A stretch of DNA of 62,262 bases from Psychrobacter okhotskensis (GCF_013248965.1 NZ_JABRVQ010000024.1:1-62262); one strand, 5' to 3'; positions 52,188 to 61,670 are shown, counted from the stretch's first letter. Numbers and translations: made by a program. The notes: generated by a model not told the origin, from the sequence alone.

Positions 52188-53179
52188 TCTACTTTTAAAA
52201 CTATCTTGCCAAAGGTATCGCCTTTTTGTAGCTCAGTGTGCGCGGCAACGACCTCAGAGAGCGAATAGGTCTGCTGAATATGTAATTTAAGCTTGCCATT
52301 TGCCACGTTTTCTAACACTCTCGCCATATCCTGCCCACTACGCTGGGCTTTATAACCTGCCACGTTTAGGCTTTTTTGACTGCCAGCATCGACGAGATTA
52401 TCAACCCAAATCGTTGGTAACACATTGACGCGTGCACCAGATTTGAGTACATCGAGTGCGCGTACCCCTGCATCCCCGCCGACCAAGTCTAGCAATACAT
52501 CGGCTTGCAAATCAGGAAATGCCTCTTCTTTGGTATAGTCAATCCAGCCGGTCAGCTTGCTTTTATCTATCAAAGTATCAAGCTTGGTATACTTTTCTGC
52601 TGAGCAGATGACGGTGACGTTAATATTGTCCTCGTCGACCTTGTCCATTAATAACTGAATGACCAGCTGACCAACCCCACCAGCGGGCGCATTCATGACA
52701 ACATGCTCGCCTTTTTTGATATCAGCGAACTCAACAAATTGTAGCGCCGTTTGACCGACACAAGGGAGTGCACCTGCCTGTTCTAATGTGACGCCCTCTG
52801 GCACTTTGGCTAGCAACTTACCATCGACTGCTACGTACTCTGCATAGCAACCCCCATCAAAAGTCAGAGCGGCAACTTTATCACCAACGGCAAACTGCTC
52901 GTTATTGCTTTTGACGATAGTGCCGGCTACATCAAAACCTAAAATCGCTGGCTGATCATGATCAAACTTATCTTTTTGAATATTATCAGCGCCCCAACCT
53001 TTACCTTGACGGGTTTTATAGTCAACAGGATTGATGCCGGCGTAGGCAACTTTTACCAAGACTTGCTCATCCGCCAAAGCTGGAATGGCGACACCGTCCT
53101 CATAGTTCATAACGTCAGGTTCACCAAACTCACGAATGAGTACCGCATGTTGAGTGGTTGGTATTTGAGTATTAGACAT
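52184..53179 (-). CDS. Zinc-independent quinone oxidoreductase / MDR-family alcohol dehydrogenase
   Basis: 331 residues. The N-terminal GroES-like domain has AGINPVDYKTRQGKGWG near 50-66. The NADPH-binding part has NAPAGGVGQLVIQLL near 162-176. The catalytic-zinc Cys/His pattern of classical dehydrogenases is absent, as expected for the QOR group. Likely reduces quinones or enones. Convergent with the AlkB-like gene. Confidence 0.88.
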   Translation of the reverse strand: MSNTQIPTTQHAVLIREFGEPDVMNYEDGVAIPALADEQVLVKVAYAGINPVDYKTRQGKGWGADNIQKDKFDHDQPAILGFDVAGTIVKSNNEQFAVGDKVAALTFDGGCYAEYVAVDGKLLAKVPEGVTLEQAGALPCVGQTALQFVEFADIKKGEHVVMNAPAGGVGQLVIQLLMDKVDEDNINVTVICSAEKYTKLDTLIDKSKLTGWIDYTKEEAFPDLQADVLLDLVGGDAGVRALDVLKSGARVNVLPTIWVDNLVDAGSQKSLNVAGYKAQRSGQDMARVLENVANGKLKLHIQQTYSLSEVVAAHTELQKGDTFGKIVLKVD

Positions 53180-53232
53180 GGTTTATCATCCTTGTATGCT
53201 GCTATTGTTTTATTTTTAGTAAATTCTCTGCG

Positions 53233-53991
53233 TTATGGCAACACCAGTTCCGCACTGATGGGCAAGTGATCGGATAGCGCTGACCACGGTTTGCCAGTGT
53301 GTACCCACGCATCTTTGACCCTTAAATTACGCACATAGATACGATCTAAGCTGAGCACGGGTAGCTTGGCCGGAAAAGTAGGTGACAGCTTACCATGACA
53401 ATGCTTGAAAGCTTCGGTCATGCCGAGACTGGACGCCAGCTTATCACAAGACAGTTTTTTCCAATCGTTAAAGTCACCCGCTAAGATCAGCGGTTGATCA
53501 GGGGTAATCTCATTGCGCACATAATTGGCAATGGCCTCATACTGCTTAAGACGATCCCGCTCAAACAAATTTAAGTGCGCGCACAATACTACGACCGGTC
53601 TCTCCCAGCCTACTGGCTGCACCTCACAATGTAAGACCCCACGCTGCTCCAATTTATTTACCGTAATATTGACGTTATGTTTTGGATCTAACGGAAAGCG
53701 GCTGAGCACGGCATTACCATGATGACCGTTTTCATATTCTGAGTTTTTACCATAACTGTTTTGCAGCTGTAGATATTCGCCAAACCATTCATGCTGTGAT
53801 TGATCAGGATATTCGTTGTATTGCATATTGCGCTTAAGATTCTGCCCTTGTACCTCTTGCAAACACAGAACGTCCGAGCCTATACCCTCAAGCGCATGGG
53901 CAATACCTTGCATTTTTACTTGCCGATTCATAGGCGACATGCCTTTATGAATGTTATAGCTGGTTAGAACAAAAGAGCTTGTATTAGTCAT
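53233..53991 (-). CDS. Endonuclease/exonuclease/phosphatase-family protein
   Basis: 252 residues, no signal peptide. The family metal and catalytic residues are visible: SYNIHKG near 12, the Glu in LQEVQGQN near 45, the His in LCAHLNLF near 138, GDFNDWKKL near 173, and the terminal SDHLPISAEL near 240. Length and motifs resemble the YbhP-like branch. Nucleic acid or phospholipid substrate cannot be chosen. It ends 54 bases from the reductase gene start on the same strand. Confidence 0.87.
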   Translation of the reverse strand: MTNTSSFVLTSYNIHKGMSPMNRQVKMQGIAHALEGIGSDVLCLQEVQGQNLKRNMQYNEYPDQSQHEWFGEYLQLQNSYGKNSEYENGHHGNAVLSRFPLDPKHNVNITVNKLEQRGVLHCEVQPVGWERPVVVLCAHLNLFERDRLKQYEAIANYVRNEITPDQPLILAGDFNDWKKLSCDKLASSLGMTEAFKHCHGKLSPTFPAKLPVLSLDRIYVRNLRVKDAWVHTGKPWSALSDHLPISAELVLP

Positions 53992-54101
53992 AAATTTATC
54001 AGTTATAAACTCAGTATGGATAGCGTAAGGGTGAACAGCGCTTTATTAAAAACTTATCAAATGACACCGGTCATCAGATAAACGTAAACCTAAGTTATTA
54101 T

Positions 54102-54136
54102 AAAAAAGAGCATTGATTCATATCGAACCAATGCTC
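54102..54136 (-). terminator. Intrinsic terminator of the baeRF-type gene
   Basis: On the minus strand GAGCATTGGTTC pairs with GAATCAATGCTC (one mismatch) and TTTTTTATAAT follows, about 58 bases beyond the stop at 54194. Confidence 0.87.
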
Positions 54137-54193
54137 CCATATTATACCTAAGTCGTAACGATGGCTAACTCATTAACGAATAGCAGCTATCAA

Positions 54194-55306
54194 TTAATAG
54201 CGCGTTACCAGAGCAATTGGCTGATCTTCACCCATCAGCTCCTGCGGCATGAATACGACTTTGCCACCGTTATGAATGACGTGTTCGATGATTTCACCAA
54301 CCGCATCATCAGTCACGCCTTGGGCAGTCGCATCATCAGCCATGCTTAAAGTCTGCGCCGCTTCATCGATTATAGCCGGTTGCATGTAACCGCGACGAAC
54401 ATATAAAGTCTCGCCAACACCTTGGAAGGCGCTGCGGTACACTTCTTGTAAATCCGTTTGCAGCATATTGGCACCGCGCGCTTTGTCAATTTCACCCATA
54501 GCGGCTTGATGTAATGACGAGCGATAATTTTCAACCGCTTCTTGTACGCTATCAACGATATGCTGCGCGCTGCCTTCTTCCAAATTGGTGGCATTTGAAA
54601 CGGTAGCAATAATATTATCTGGACGATCACAAACATCTTTATAATAACCGATATTTTTGGTATCCCCAACGATGACTAAAGGCATTTTATGCTCGCCCCA
54701 TAGCTCTTGTACGCTCTTATCTACTTGGTTAAAGAACTCTTTTAGATAGCTACTCTCGTTGTTCGCTGAACGATCAGAGCCACCATCACCTGTCTTATAT
54801 AAACTATTGTTTTCGATAGGAAATGGAATGCTCTCCATGTTCTTTTGCGCATCATCATCTTTGTCAAACTCTTTGACAACACGATCGTTAGACGCTTCAA
54901 TCAAGCGCGCCTTATCACGGGTTAATACTACCGTATAATAATGCACGGCACTCGCCATATCACGTACCAGATCACGGGTTGCAAAACGCTCACCGATAAT
55001 GACCCGTTCTTTGGCATCTAGAGGTAAACGCAGTACTTGTACATCATCAGTACTAGCAAAGATAGCTAAGGTATCTAGGTTGTAGTTATGATTCAGATCA
55101 TTAGTCTTTGCATGAATCTTATCTAAGATAGTCGTCGCTGTAGCTTTATCGTATTCATTTGTCAGACGCTCTTCGACCACTTTTAGTTGGTTTTTAAGGG
55201 CGATAGGGTCAGTCTCATTAGCAGGATGAGCGCGGTGGGTTTTTACAAAGACGCTGACAGCTGGGTTGGCTTTGGTCTCACGTAAACTCTTAAGCGTTGC
55301 TTTCAT
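54194..55306 (-). CDS. Bacterial archaeo-eukaryotic release factor-like protein (baeRF3 type)
   Basis: 370 residues, cytosolic. The N-terminal half (VSVFVKTHRAHPANETDPI near 19-37, LDTLAIFASTDDVQVLRLP near 77-95) and the central AVHYYTVVLTRDKARLIEA near 122-140 match the bacterial eRF1-like family. VVFMPQELMGEDQPIALVTRY at the end matches the last domain. No GGQ-type peptidyl hydrolysis motif is seen. In the literature such genes are predicted ribosome-associated factors, possibly in stress or hibernation. AGGAG precedes the ATG. It sits alone, with a 600-base upstream spacer. Confidence 0.8.
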   Translation of the reverse strand: MKATLKSLRETKANPAVSVFVKTHRAHPANETDPIALKNQLKVVEERLTNEYDKATATTILDKIHAKTNDLNHNYNLDTLAIFASTDDVQVLRLPLDAKERVIIGERFATRDLVRDMASAVHYYTVVLTRDKARLIEASNDRVVKEFDKDDDAQKNMESIPFPIENNSLYKTGDGGSDRSANNESSYLKEFFNQVDKSVQELWGEHKMPLVIVGDTKNIGYYKDVCDRPDNIIATVSNATNLEEGSAQHIVDSVQEAVENYRSSLHQAAMGEIDKARGANMLQTDLQEVYRSAFQGVGETLYVRRGYMQPAIIDEAAQTLSMADDATAQGVTDDAVGEIIEHVIHNGGKVVFMPQELMGEDQPIALVTRY

Positions 55307-55916
55307 AGATAGTGCTCCTAATTTTATTATCTTTGGATTTTAGGGAAGTCATCATCAATTAAAATAACACATGCAAGATGTCTCATCCCCTTCAATCATG
55401 TATTTATTTGTGATTTATTATCTTTATAGATAGCCAGTGTTTTGGTTAGTCATTATTGTTGATAAACACTTTTATTGAGATACAATTATTAAAAATATTG
55501 TTTACGATGGTTTCTTAGATGTAGCTTTTTAAGCATCTTTAACCATTCTCTTGTACCTTTAATACCATCATAACAAGTTTACCTTACTAACTGTAGGGGT
55601 ATTTTGCAAGTAAATGATGACTCTTTGTAAGTGACGCGATAATAGTGTCTTTCTTTTGCTGAGGCGACTCCCTACATACTTATTAACAAACACAGTAAGA
55701 TAAACGAGAAAGCGACTCCACCAGTCTCTGGGTTGTATTTCTATCATGCCATACCCATCTTTTAGATAACCTCGTTTAAAGTATTAAAGCTATAACTAGA
55801 ACAAAAGCCGTTTAACTCACTCTATAAATAAAGCAAACGCTTAAAAAATCAACTATTACACAATTTTAGATAATAGATATTTTATAACTGTACACTTATT
55901 ACCATTGGATACCCAT
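55307..55916. other. Long spacer between the baeRF-type gene and prlC
   Basis: About 610 AT-rich bases with stops in all frames. No frame, hairpin with T-run or known operator was recognised. It must carry the divergent promoters. Confidence 0.5.
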
Positions 55917-58118
55917 ATGACTGCACTTGATTCAAATTTACACCTTGTTGACTTTACCGCTACAGAGCCAAACGATTTGAAGGTAAAAGTCAATCAAGCC
56001 ATCGACCAGGCCAACGCCTTTTTAGATGAGCTAACAGTATCTGAAGATACAAAAACATCAGATATGGGCACTCAGCAAGCGTTAGACGATGTGATTGCCT
56101 TTGACCATATAAACTTGGCGTTGGATCGTAGTTGGGGAATTTTGTCGCATCTTAATAGCGTGATGAGTAGCGATGAGATTCGTCATGTCCATCATGAATT
56201 GTTGCCCAAGCTGTCTGCTTATGGCACGCGTGTTGGTCAGCATCAGCCGCTATTTAGTCGCTATCAGACGATCGTCAATGATCAGGCTTTCTTTGCTGCT
56301 CTAGAACCTGCGCGGGCGCGAGCGATTGAGCTTGCGCTGCGTAGCTTTGAGCTATCAGGCGTTGCGCTACCCAAAGCTGAACAAGAAACCTTTGCTGCTA
56401 TTCAAAGTGAATTGTCGACTTTATCAGCGACGTTCTCAGACCATATCTTGGATGCTACTCAGGCGTATGCCTTACCGCTTGAACAAGGCCAATTAGCAGG
56501 GTTAACTGAGAGTGGTTTGGCGCTATTAGCGGACGCAGGTGAACAGTATAAAGCGCGTGAGCTTGCCAGCGGTACGCTTACCCAAGGACAAATTGATGCG
56601 TTGCCGACGCCTTATTATGTGGCAAGCTTAAATATTCCTGTTTATCTTGCCGTCATGACCCATGCCGATGACCGCAATCTGCGTGAAACGCTTTACCGCG
56701 CTTATGTGACCCGCGCTTCTGAGTTTGATAAGCATACCAATGCCAAAGGTGAGTCGCTTAATAATGCCGACATCATGAGTCAAATCCTACAATTACGCGC
56801 ACAAAAAGCCAAGTTATTAGGCTTTAATAATTATGCTGAAGTGTCACTGTCGACCAAAATGGCAGATAGCGTTGTAGAGGTTGAAACCTTTTTACGCGAT
56901 TTAGCCGCGCAAGCAACCCCAGCCGCTAAGCAGGATTTAGCACAATTACAAAAATATGCACGAGATTATGGTATTGATGATTTGCAGCCATGGGACAGTG
57001 CCTATATCGCTGAAAAAGTAAAACAAAGCGAATTTAGTTTATCGCAAGAAGAGATACGTCCATACTTCCCATTACCAAAAGTCATTAACGGCTTATTTGC
57101 CATCGTTGAGCGTTTATACGGTATCAAAGTCCAAGAGCAAAATAGTGATAAGATAGACAGTGAAAGCACATCCGTACCGCGCTGGCACGACGATGTAAGC
57201 TTCTACCAACTGTTCGATGCTGACGATAACTTGCTTGGTGGCTTTTATTTTGACTTATTTGCCCGCAGTGGTAAGCGCGGCGGTGCTTGGATGAGTGGTT
57301 TTCAGTCGCGTTATACGTATGACGAGCAAGACCATCAACAGCTACCGGTTTGCTTTATGGTCGGTAACTTCACGCCTGCCCTCGATGGCAAACCCAGCTT
57401 ATTGACTCACGATGAGGTGCTGACCTTGTTCCATGAGTTTGGTCATGGGCTACATCATCTCTTAACCCAAGTAACAGTGGGCGATGTCGCTGGCGTCAAT
57501 GGTGTCGAGTGGGATGCGGTCGAGCTGCCGAGCCAATTTATGGAAAACTGGGCGTGGGATGCCGAAGGGATTGCGCTGATTAGTAGCCATGTCGAGACTG
57601 GTGAGCCGCTGCCTAAAGATAAGCTCGCAGCATTATTGGCAGCGAAGAACTTCCAAAGCGGCATGCAAACCTTGCGTCAAATCGAGTTCGCGCTTTTTGA
57701 TTTATTAATTCATGCACAGACGCCAGCGCTTGATTATAACGGTATCTTAGCAACATTAGATACCGTGCGTAGCGACATTGCTATCATGCAAACGCCTGAC
57801 TATAACCGCTTTGCCAATGGTTTTAGCCATATCTTTGCGGGAGGCTATGCGGCAGGTTATTACTCTTATAAATGGGCGGAGCTGCTCTCTGCAGACGCTT
57901 TTAGTAAGTTTGAAGAAGAGGGTATTTTTAACCCTGTCACTGGTAAAGCTTTCCGCGAGAGTATCTTGTCGGTTGGTGGTAGTTTTCCCGCCAAGACTAA
58001 CTTTGAAAACTTCCGTGGTCGCAGTGCCAGCATCGATGCCTTATTGCGTCACAGTGGCTTTAGCGATGTTAAAAATATCGATGCCGCCAATGCTCAAAGC
58101 AATCGCGAGGTGATTTAA
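55917..58118 (+). CDS. prlC: Oligopeptidase A (M3 metallopeptidase)
   Basis: 733 residues. Zinc site HEFGHGLHH near 506-514 with the third ligand Glu in VEWDAVELPSQFMENW near 533. RSGKRGGAWMSGF near 457 and FANGFSHIFAGGYAAGYYSYKWAE near the C terminus are M3-family signatures. It degrades oligopeptides and cleaved signal peptides in the cytosol. A Gln/Ser/Asp-rich segment near 405-418 is an insertion. The start is ATG 55917, because the longer frame starts at TTG 55905. Its TAA is followed directly by the yheV ATG. Confidence 0.95.
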   Translation: MTALDSNLHLVDFTATEPNDLKVKVNQAIDQANAFLDELTVSEDTKTSDMGTQQALDDVIAFDHINLALDRSWGILSHLNSVMSSDEIRHVHHELLPKLSAYGTRVGQHQPLFSRYQTIVNDQAFFAALEPARARAIELALRSFELSGVALPKAEQETFAAIQSELSTLSATFSDHILDATQAYALPLEQGQLAGLTESGLALLADAGEQYKARELASGTLTQGQIDALPTPYYVASLNIPVYLAVMTHADDRNLRETLYRAYVTRASEFDKHTNAKGESLNNADIMSQILQLRAQKAKLLGFNNYAEVSLSTKMADSVVEVETFLRDLAAQATPAAKQDLAQLQKYARDYGIDDLQPWDSAYIAEKVKQSEFSLSQEEIRPYFPLPKVINGLFAIVERLYGIKVQEQNSDKIDSESTSVPRWHDDVSFYQLFDADDNLLGGFYFDLFARSGKRGGAWMSGFQSRYTYDEQDHQQLPVCFMVGNFTPALDGKPSLLTHDEVLTLFHEFGHGLHHLLTQVTVGDVAGVNGVEWDAVELPSQFMENWAWDAEGIALISSHVETGEPLPKDKLAALLAAKNFQSGMQTLRQIEFALFDLLIHAQTPALDYNGILATLDTVRSDIAIMQTPDYNRFANGFSHIFAGGYAAGYYSYKWAELLSADAFSKFEEEGIFNPVTGKAFRESILSVGGSFPAKTNFENFRGRSASIDALLRHSGFSDVKNIDAANAQSNREVI

Positions 58119-58376
58119 ATGCGTTATCAATCGTCACGTCCAAAGCGGCGTTTTTTAGCGGGTGTTCGCTGTCCGAAATGTCAGGCGCTGGATGCGGTGG
58201 TACAAGTCAATATCGTCACGCCTGCACCAGACGAGTATATCGAATGTACCCAGTGTGGTCATACAGAGCATCGCCCCGACCCTGATGCCATCAGTGCCAA
58301 AAACCATGCGGAAGACCAGCTCGCTCGTGATGCGATGTCTACAGGTACCAGTGGTACGGTAAAGTTTAAAACTTAA
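58119..58376 (+). CDS. yheV: YheV-family putative zinc-binding protein
   Basis: 85 residues. Two CxxC pairs, VRCPKCQAL near 17-21 and IECTQCGHTEHRP near 41-53, predict one zinc ribbon. The basic N terminus RYQSSRPKRRFLAG is conserved. The ATG follows the prlC stop with no gap, so translation is coupled. The same gene pair occurs in many gammaproteobacteria; function unknown. Confidence 0.9.
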   Translation: MRYQSSRPKRRFLAGVRCPKCQALDAVVQVNIVTPAPDEYIECTQCGHTEHRPDPDAISAKNHAEDQLARDAMSTGTSGTVKFKT

Positions 58377-58437
58377 GCAAACAAATAATAGTCATATCTA
58401 AAAGCTTTTAAGTGCTTTATCATTTAACAGTATTTTA

Positions 58438-58470
58438 AGCCTATCTAGCAATAGATAGGCTTTTTATTTT
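58438..58470 (+). terminator. Intrinsic terminator of prlC-yheV
   Basis: AAGCCTATCTA (58438-58448) pairs with TAGATAGGCTT (58453-58463) around GCAA, followed by TTTT. Confidence 0.92.
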
Positions 58471-58521
58471 GAGTTTGCTATAGTATGACTACTTATATCT
58501 TTGACATAAATTGACCGTAGT

Positions 58522-59091
58522 ATGAAAAATAAAAAACAGCATCCTTTATTAAGCAAACGTGCAAAAGCGAAAGCCGCTAAATCACGTCGTAAAATCTGGA
58601 TGGCGATTATATTAGTATTGCTATTTATTATTATCGGCTATTTAGTTTGGGCACAATCTGTGCCTGAAACAAGTAAAACTGATAGCAGCTCACCGTCAAT
58701 CCCTGAGCAAACAGGACTTGAGCCGTCCGCTACTATGCCAGTAGAAAACGTCCTCAGTGAGGCCAATAGTGATGACGCTATACAGAATGAAAATGCTGTC
58801 ATTGATCAAAATTCTGACGATGCTGATACGCGCACTGACTCGACCATTCAAGTGCCGAAGCCCGCTGCTATCTTAAACGCCCCTTTACCAAAAACCGATA
58901 GCTTGGCCAAAGAAGAGATTGATCGCTTAGAAGATGAGCGCAAACGCTTTGCTGCCCAAGAAAAACTGGCGGCTGAGCAACTGGCAATGAATAAAAAGCT
59001 GACTGAGATGAAAGAAGAGCAAATTGCGCTGATTGAACAACAAATCGCCCAATTAGAAGCAGAAAACGCCGGACAGACTAAAGTAGAATGA
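58522..59091 (+). CDS. Single-pass membrane protein with C-terminal coiled coil, unknown function
   Basis: 189 residues. A very basic N terminus (KKQHPLLSKRAKAKAAKSRR) is followed by one membrane helix (about 27-46, WMAIILVLLFIIIGYLVWA), then an acidic Ser/Asp/Asn-rich linker, then a charged coiled coil (about 130-185, e.g. LEDERKRFAAQEKLAAEQL). The positive-inside rule puts the coiled coil in the periplasm. The next gene (macro-like) starts 28 bases downstream on the same strand, so the two likely form an operon. No family recognised. Confidence 0.7.
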   Translation: MKNKKQHPLLSKRAKAKAAKSRRKIWMAIILVLLFIIIGYLVWAQSVPETSKTDSSSPSIPEQTGLEPSATMPVENVLSEANSDDAIQNENAVIDQNSDDADTRTDSTIQVPKPAAILNAPLPKTDSLAKEEIDRLEDERKRFAAQEKLAAEQLAMNKKLTEMKEEQIALIEQQIAQLEAENAGQTKVE

Positions 59092-59119
59092 ATACATAAT
59101 TTTTTTAAAGGGGCTGACT

Positions 59120-59743
59120 ATGGCGAATTTACAATTGACGCACGCCCCTATTTTAAATAGCAGTGCCCAGCTGCTTATCTTACCGGTTAATACTGCTGGT
59201 ACACTACTCGACCCTATTCTTACTCGAGCTAAAACGTTATTCCCTGATAACTATCAACGTTATTATCGCGCGTGTCGTGACGGTAGTTTAAGTGCTGGTA
59301 GCTGTTTATTGCATAAGCGTACACGTGAGCAGGCTGGCCTTGGCATCAGCAGTAATGGCAATCAACCCAGTTATATTGCCAACCTTGTTATCTCAGATCA
59401 TCCTTATCATCCCACACGCACACGCTGGCTTACTGACGCTCTAATCGACTTACATCACCAGCTTATCCCCCTTGTTCGCTATCATGGTATCCGCAGAGCT
59501 GCCCTACTCGCTCGCCCACTTATCGATAATCGGCTACGTAGTAATATAAGTAATTCATCTAACGAACCTTCATCTGAGAACTTTTCAGCTGGTAGCTTGT
59601 CCCTCAATGAACCCAACGTCGCAAACTCACTGCCATTAGACTGGTATCTCGATATCTTGCCTTTACTGAGGCAGCAACTACAAGATCTACCTAAGCTACG
59701 TATTGACGTGCATGTGCCTAAGAGCATTGATATCGTAAGCTAA
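59120..59743 (+). CDS. Divergent DarG-like macro-domain protein
   Basis: 207 residues, no signal. Its layout matches the macro domain of DarG: ILPVNTAGTLLDPIL at 20-34 (the VNT-G strand-loop), TLFPDNYQRYYRACRDGSLS at 38-57, YIANLVISDHPYHPT near 83, then a WLTDALIDLHHQLIPLVRYHG helix-strand. The glycine-rich substrate loop (GxMGxGIA) and the later PPLGCGNGG segment are absent, so ADP-ribose hydrolysis is doubtful. The last part (about 137-207) carries a Ser/Asn-rich insertion. AAGGGG precedes the ATG. No DarT toxin lies next to it. The assignment rests on pattern similarity read by eye. Confidence 0.65.
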   Translation: MANLQLTHAPILNSSAQLLILPVNTAGTLLDPILTRAKTLFPDNYQRYYRACRDGSLSAGSCLLHKRTREQAGLGISSNGNQPSYIANLVISDHPYHPTRTRWLTDALIDLHHQLIPLVRYHGIRRAALLARPLIDNRLRSNISNSSNEPSSENFSAGSLSLNEPNVANSLPLDWYLDILPLLRQQLQDLPKLRIDVHVPKSIDIVS

Positions 59744-59882
59744 TTGGCGATTTGTAGAGTGTGTTTATAGGACGCCATAGTACTCAAAAGATATGCAACA
59801 GATAGTGGCGTCAGTGCTATGCTAAATTGGCATCGGCTGTTTGCAAATGCACGATTATTTATCATCAGGATAAGGATACCCT

Positions 59883-60803
59883 ATGAAAACGCTTAGAACC
59901 CCCGATTCATACTTTGCCAACCTACTCGATTACGATTTTGCGCCGAACTATCTCATGGTTGATGATGGTGAAGGCGCTGAAATGCGCGTACATTACCTCG
60001 ATGAAGGTCCAAAAGACGCTGAGCCTATACTGTTGCTACATGGCGAGCCTTCGTGGTGTTATCTTTATCGCAAAATGATACCGATATTGACCGCCGCAGG
60101 ATATCGCGTTATTGCTCCAGACCTACCTGGTTTTGGACGCTCGGACAAGCCAGCGGCACGTACTGACTATACTTACCAGCGCCATGTCGACTGGATGCAA
60201 TCGCTGCTTGATCAATTAGACTTAACAAACATCACGCTTTTTTGTCAAGATTGGGGCGGCCTAATCGGTCTACGCTTAGTCGCCGATAATCCCGAAAAAT
60301 TTTCTCGAGTAGCAGCTGGCAATACTATGCTGCCCACTGGGGATCATAATCCTGGAGAGAGCTTTCGCCAGTGGCAGCAATTCTCACAGGACACCCCACA
60401 GTTTCATGTCGGAGGCATCATTAAGAGCGGCACCACTACCGAGCTATCGCAGGCGGTTATCGATGCGTACAACGCCCCTTTCCCTGATGAGTCATACAAA
60501 GAAGGCGCTAGACAGTTTCCGCTTCTTGTCCCCACCACGCCAGATGATCCTGCCTCAGAGAATAATCGGGCGGCTTGGGGTAAGCTCAGCCAATGGACGA
60601 AGCCATTTATTACGCTGTTTAGTGATTCTGATCCTGTCACGGCTGGTGGCGATCGAATCATGCAAAAGCTGATACCGGGAACGAAAGGTCAAAACCATAC
60701 CACAGTTAATAACGCTGGTCATTTTTTGCAAGAAGATCAAGGGGGAAAAGTAGCAGAGCTGCTGGTTGAGTTTATTGCTGATAATCCTCTCAGCAATTAT
60801 TAA
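59883..60803 (+). CDS. Haloalkane dehalogenase, subfamily I
   Basis: 306 residues, alpha/beta hydrolase fold. HGEPSW near 54-59 gives the oxyanion and halide environment. The nucleophile Asp and halide-binding Trp are in FCQDWGGLIG near 121-130, the catalytic acid is in FSDSDPVT near 249, and the base in NNAGHFLQED near 281. All triad members are present. It hydrolyses a carbon-halogen bond to an alcohol and halide. A close relative in Psychrobacter cryohalolentis, DpcA, is a known cold-active member. AAGGAT precedes the ATG. Appears monocistronic. Confidence 0.93.
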   Translation: MKTLRTPDSYFANLLDYDFAPNYLMVDDGEGAEMRVHYLDEGPKDAEPILLLHGEPSWCYLYRKMIPILTAAGYRVIAPDLPGFGRSDKPAARTDYTYQRHVDWMQSLLDQLDLTNITLFCQDWGGLIGLRLVADNPEKFSRVAAGNTMLPTGDHNPGESFRQWQQFSQDTPQFHVGGIIKSGTTTELSQAVIDAYNAPFPDESYKEGARQFPLLVPTTPDDPASENNRAAWGKLSQWTKPFITLFSDSDPVTAGGDRIMQKLIPGTKGQNHTTVNNAGHFLQEDQGGKVAELLVEFIADNPLSNY

Positions 60804-61003
60804 TAAAATTTGGTATTTTCTTCGTTATCGCCTACAACATTAGTGTGACTATTTAAGCGTTTATAACATGACATGTGTTTTCCTGTAGACATTAAACAGT
60901 AGATTTATATCCGTATATTGATTAAAAAATAGTCTTGGCTTAGTATTTATGAGTGTCTACTACAAATACTTTTTACTCAAAATACAAATAGGGATAATAA
61001 ATC

Positions 61004-61648
61004 ATGTCAAACAATGATGCAAAAAATAGTAATGCTGGAAATAAGAAAAACTCTACAGGCAACAAAGCCGTTACTGGCGTAGAAGTGGTCAAAGATGATA
61101 CCGTGGTATTTGAGGACGGCGACTTTGAAGAGTACAACACTGAGCATGACTACGAAGAAGGTACAGAGGACAGTGCTGCTAAAAAGGGCAAGTCAGAGAA
61201 ATCAAGTAAGAATAAAGATTCTGAAAAAGAGCAGAAATCTGACAAAAAAGACAAGGCTAGCAGCGCTGATAAAGAGTCTAAGTCAAATGAAGACGATGAA
61301 ACGGTTAAAGACGGCAAGTCCAGCAAAAAAGATAAAGCTAGTAAAGAAGACGGCGCTGACCAAGAGGATAAATCTGGCATTACTATGGCAGGTATTTACC
61401 AATGGGCCTCAAAACTCAAAGATGACTTTACCTCTGACGCTAGTGGGATGACTCACGATGTCTCTGAAAAAGCAACGGCTATGATGCTTGGTAAACTGTT
61501 GCATGCGGTAGATCTTGAATTAGCGGCCTTTGATAAGAGCTTAGACGTCGCCAAAAATTTAGTCGCGACTGCTGAAGAGAGACGCAAAAAAATCGCTGCA
61601 AAAAAAGAGAAATACCAAGGTATGATTGACAAGTTGGATCAGGAATGA
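61004..61648 (+). CDS. Highly charged Lys/Ser/Asp-rich protein, unknown function
   Basis: 214 residues. Residues about 1-125 are low-complexity, dominated by Lys, Ser, Asp and Glu (KKDKASSADKESKSNEDDE). Residues about 125-214 look folded and helical (GITMAGIYQWASKLKDDFTS, then MMLGKLLHAVDLELAAFDKS and a basic heptad-like tail). No signal peptide. GGGAT precedes the ATG. The helical tail faintly recalls phasin or nucleoid-associated proteins, but I do not assign either. Confidence 0.6.
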   Translation: MSNNDAKNSNAGNKKNSTGNKAVTGVEVVKDDTVVFEDGDFEEYNTEHDYEEGTEDSAAKKGKSEKSSKNKDSEKEQKSDKKDKASSADKESKSNEDDETVKDGKSSKKDKASKEDGADQEDKSGITMAGIYQWASKLKDDFTSDASGMTHDVSEKATAMMLGKLLHAVDLELAAFDKSLDVAKNLVATAEERRKKIAAKKEKYQGMIDKLDQE

Positions 61649-61670
61649 TTACTCTGGCTAATTAGCCAGT

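Noticed and set aside
59120..59743. DarTG toxin-antitoxin system
   Set aside because: Only a degenerate macro-like protein is present; neither neighbour resembles the DarT ADP-ribosyltransferase.
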